This document shows, one piece after another, positions 63,257 to 64,000 of a stretch of DNA of 64,000 nucleotides. The stretch is from positions 124,001-188,000 of the forward strand of contig NZ_NIBG01000002.1 of NCBI RefSeq assembly GCF_002270055.1, read 5' to 3'. Origin of the DNA: Anaeromicrobium sediminis. Its GTDB lineage: Bacteria; Bacillota; Clostridia; Peptostreptococcales; Thermotaleaceae. A model generated the notes under the pieces. That model did not search any database. It was given only the letters and a program-made list of their open reading frames with translations, and was not told where the DNA came from. Within the stretch, counting starts at the first letter, position 1, and each line of letters starts with the position of its first letter. The translations under genes and the position numbers were made by a program.

Positions 63257-63286
63257 AAATCCCCAATCATGTGGGGACTTTTTCTT
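63257..63286 (+). terminator. Second terminator-like hairpin
   Basis: TCCCCA-ATCATG-TGGGGA stem followed by CTTTTTC, in the 285-bp gap between prxU and the regulator. The rest of that gap shows no gene. Confidence 0.6.
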
Positions 63287-63380
63287 GCAGATTTTTTACT
63301 TTTTATTGGCTTCCATCGTAACACTGCCTTTTTAATTTTATCTTCAGGTAATGTGCTTCATGTGTAATGTTCCATGACTA

Positions 63381-64000
63381 TTAAGATAGGTCATCATAAA
63401 GTCCTTCTAAGTTAGTAATCTTTATTTCACGTTTGTTAACTTCAATGAACCCTTTTTTCTCTAATTCACTTAAGGAACGTGAAATGGAAGGGGGTTGAGC
63501 ATTAAGATAATCGGCCCACTTCTTTTTGGTATAAGGAATATGTATGGTTTTACTATTGGTACGTCTGTATTCTGCTAACAAATAAGAGATTATTTTTTTG
63601 TTCAGTGTACTGTGAGAAATGAGTTCCAGTCGGTTATTCATAAAGATAACTTGATTAGAAATGAACTCTAAGAACAAACTCATGACCTTTCTATCCATCA
63701 TGAGAACCTTAGTAAATTCTTCTTTATCAATAAGCATAAGTTTGCAGGGACTTGTTGCTATTACTGTTCCTGCATAAGAGTGTTTCTTAGAGAAAACAGA
63801 CGGAGCAGCAATAATATCATAAGCTTTTTTTGTAGCTACGATAATGGATTCTCCTGACATACGAATTTTTTGAATCTCTAAGGTACCATCTAAGAGAATG
63901 GACAAGGTATTGGATTTGTCATTGGGGCTAAAAATGATAATATCTTTATCAAATGTTTTAATTGTAAAGGTCATGGACCTCACTAATCGATAAATCTCTT
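63381..64000 (-). CDS. Crp/Fnr-family transcriptional regulator, 5' end outside the window
   Basis: At least 200 residues; the frame remains open to the window edge upstream of a GTG at 63983, so the N-terminus is probably cut. Residues ~5-110 form a cyclic-nucleotide-binding-like beta-barrel (FSPNDKSNTLSILLDGTLEIQ), and the C-terminal ~80 residues a Crp-type helix-turn-helix (KKKWADYLNAQPPSISRSLSELEKKGFIEV). No Fnr-type cysteine cluster is visible in the present part. Convergent with prxU; a link to peroxide response is only suggested by location. Confidence 0.85.
   Translation of the reverse strand, partial: EIYRLVRSMTFTIKTFDKDIIIFSPNDKSNTLSILLDGTLEIQKIRMSGESIIVATKKAYDIIAAPSVFSKKHSYAGTVIATSPCKLMLIDKEEFTKVLMMDRKVMSLFLEFISNQVIFMNNRLELISHSTLNKKIISYLLAEYRRTNSKTIHIPYTKKKWADYLNAQPPSISRSLSELEKKGFIEVNKREIKITNLEGLYDDLS

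Overview
The window comes from the chromosome of a low-G+C, anaerobic, spore-forming Firmicute of the Clostridia/Tissierellia type. The support is a strongly A/T-biased codon use, polypurine ribosome binding sites, a CwlJ/GerQ-type spore germination pair, pyruvate formate-lyase, a T-box leader, a GlcT-type antiterminator and a selenocysteine-containing peroxiredoxin. I cannot name the species.

Layout. 1-5.6 kb: a phosphodiester glycosidase cut by the window edge, small unknown proteins, an XRE-cupin regulator and a PTS sugar permease (nagE type) behind a RAT/terminator leader. 5.7-11 kb: an isoleucine T-box, a class-2 isoleucyl-tRNA synthetase with an altered HIGH signature, and a PAS-GGDEF-EAL protein. 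11-18.6 kb: spore and housekeeping genes (DUF4397, gerQ-like, cwlJ, xth, a DEAD-box helicase, mgtC, a PpiC rotamase, DUF1292, rlmN). 18.6-28.3 kb: an Usp protein, a TIGR01212 radical SAM protein, a HAD phosphatase, a small alarmone synthetase, flavin reductase plus nitroreductase, a metallophosphoesterase, and pflB-pflA. Two copies of a ~240-bp palindromic element lie in this stretch, and a fused-end remnant lies near 16.6 kb.

28.3-47.9 kb is a surface-glycan locus. A minus-strand block (rfbF-rfbG-SDR-rfbH) should make a CDP-3,6-dideoxyhexose. A zone of gene debris follows, with fragments of pheT, cysC, a PseB/CapD-type dehydratase and a DUF115 protein. Then come nonulosonic (sialic-like) acid genes (NeuB-type synthase, a NeuA-phosphatase fusion, a TylF-type methyltransferase, a cupin isomerase), a sialyltransferase-like protein and several multidomain glycosyltransferases. 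Together they suggest a nonulosonate- and dideoxysugar-decorated cell-surface polymer or glycoprotein; the acceptor is not shown.

48-58.5 kb holds an arginine/carbamoyl-phosphate cluster, argF-argC-argJ-argB-argD-carA-carB, behind a promoter embedded in ArgR-like boxes. 58.5-64 kb carries a small membrane protein with two plausible starts, a ferritin-like protein, a HAD phosphatase, rlmD, the selenocysteine peroxiredoxin (an in-frame TGA followed by a SECIS-like hairpin) and a Crp/Fnr regulator cut by the right edge.

The points most worth a second look are the covarying ~240-bp hairpin element and its fused-end remnant, the selenoprotein, the GIHH isoleucyl-tRNA synthetase, and a triple operator with exact 20-bp spacing at the pfl promoter.
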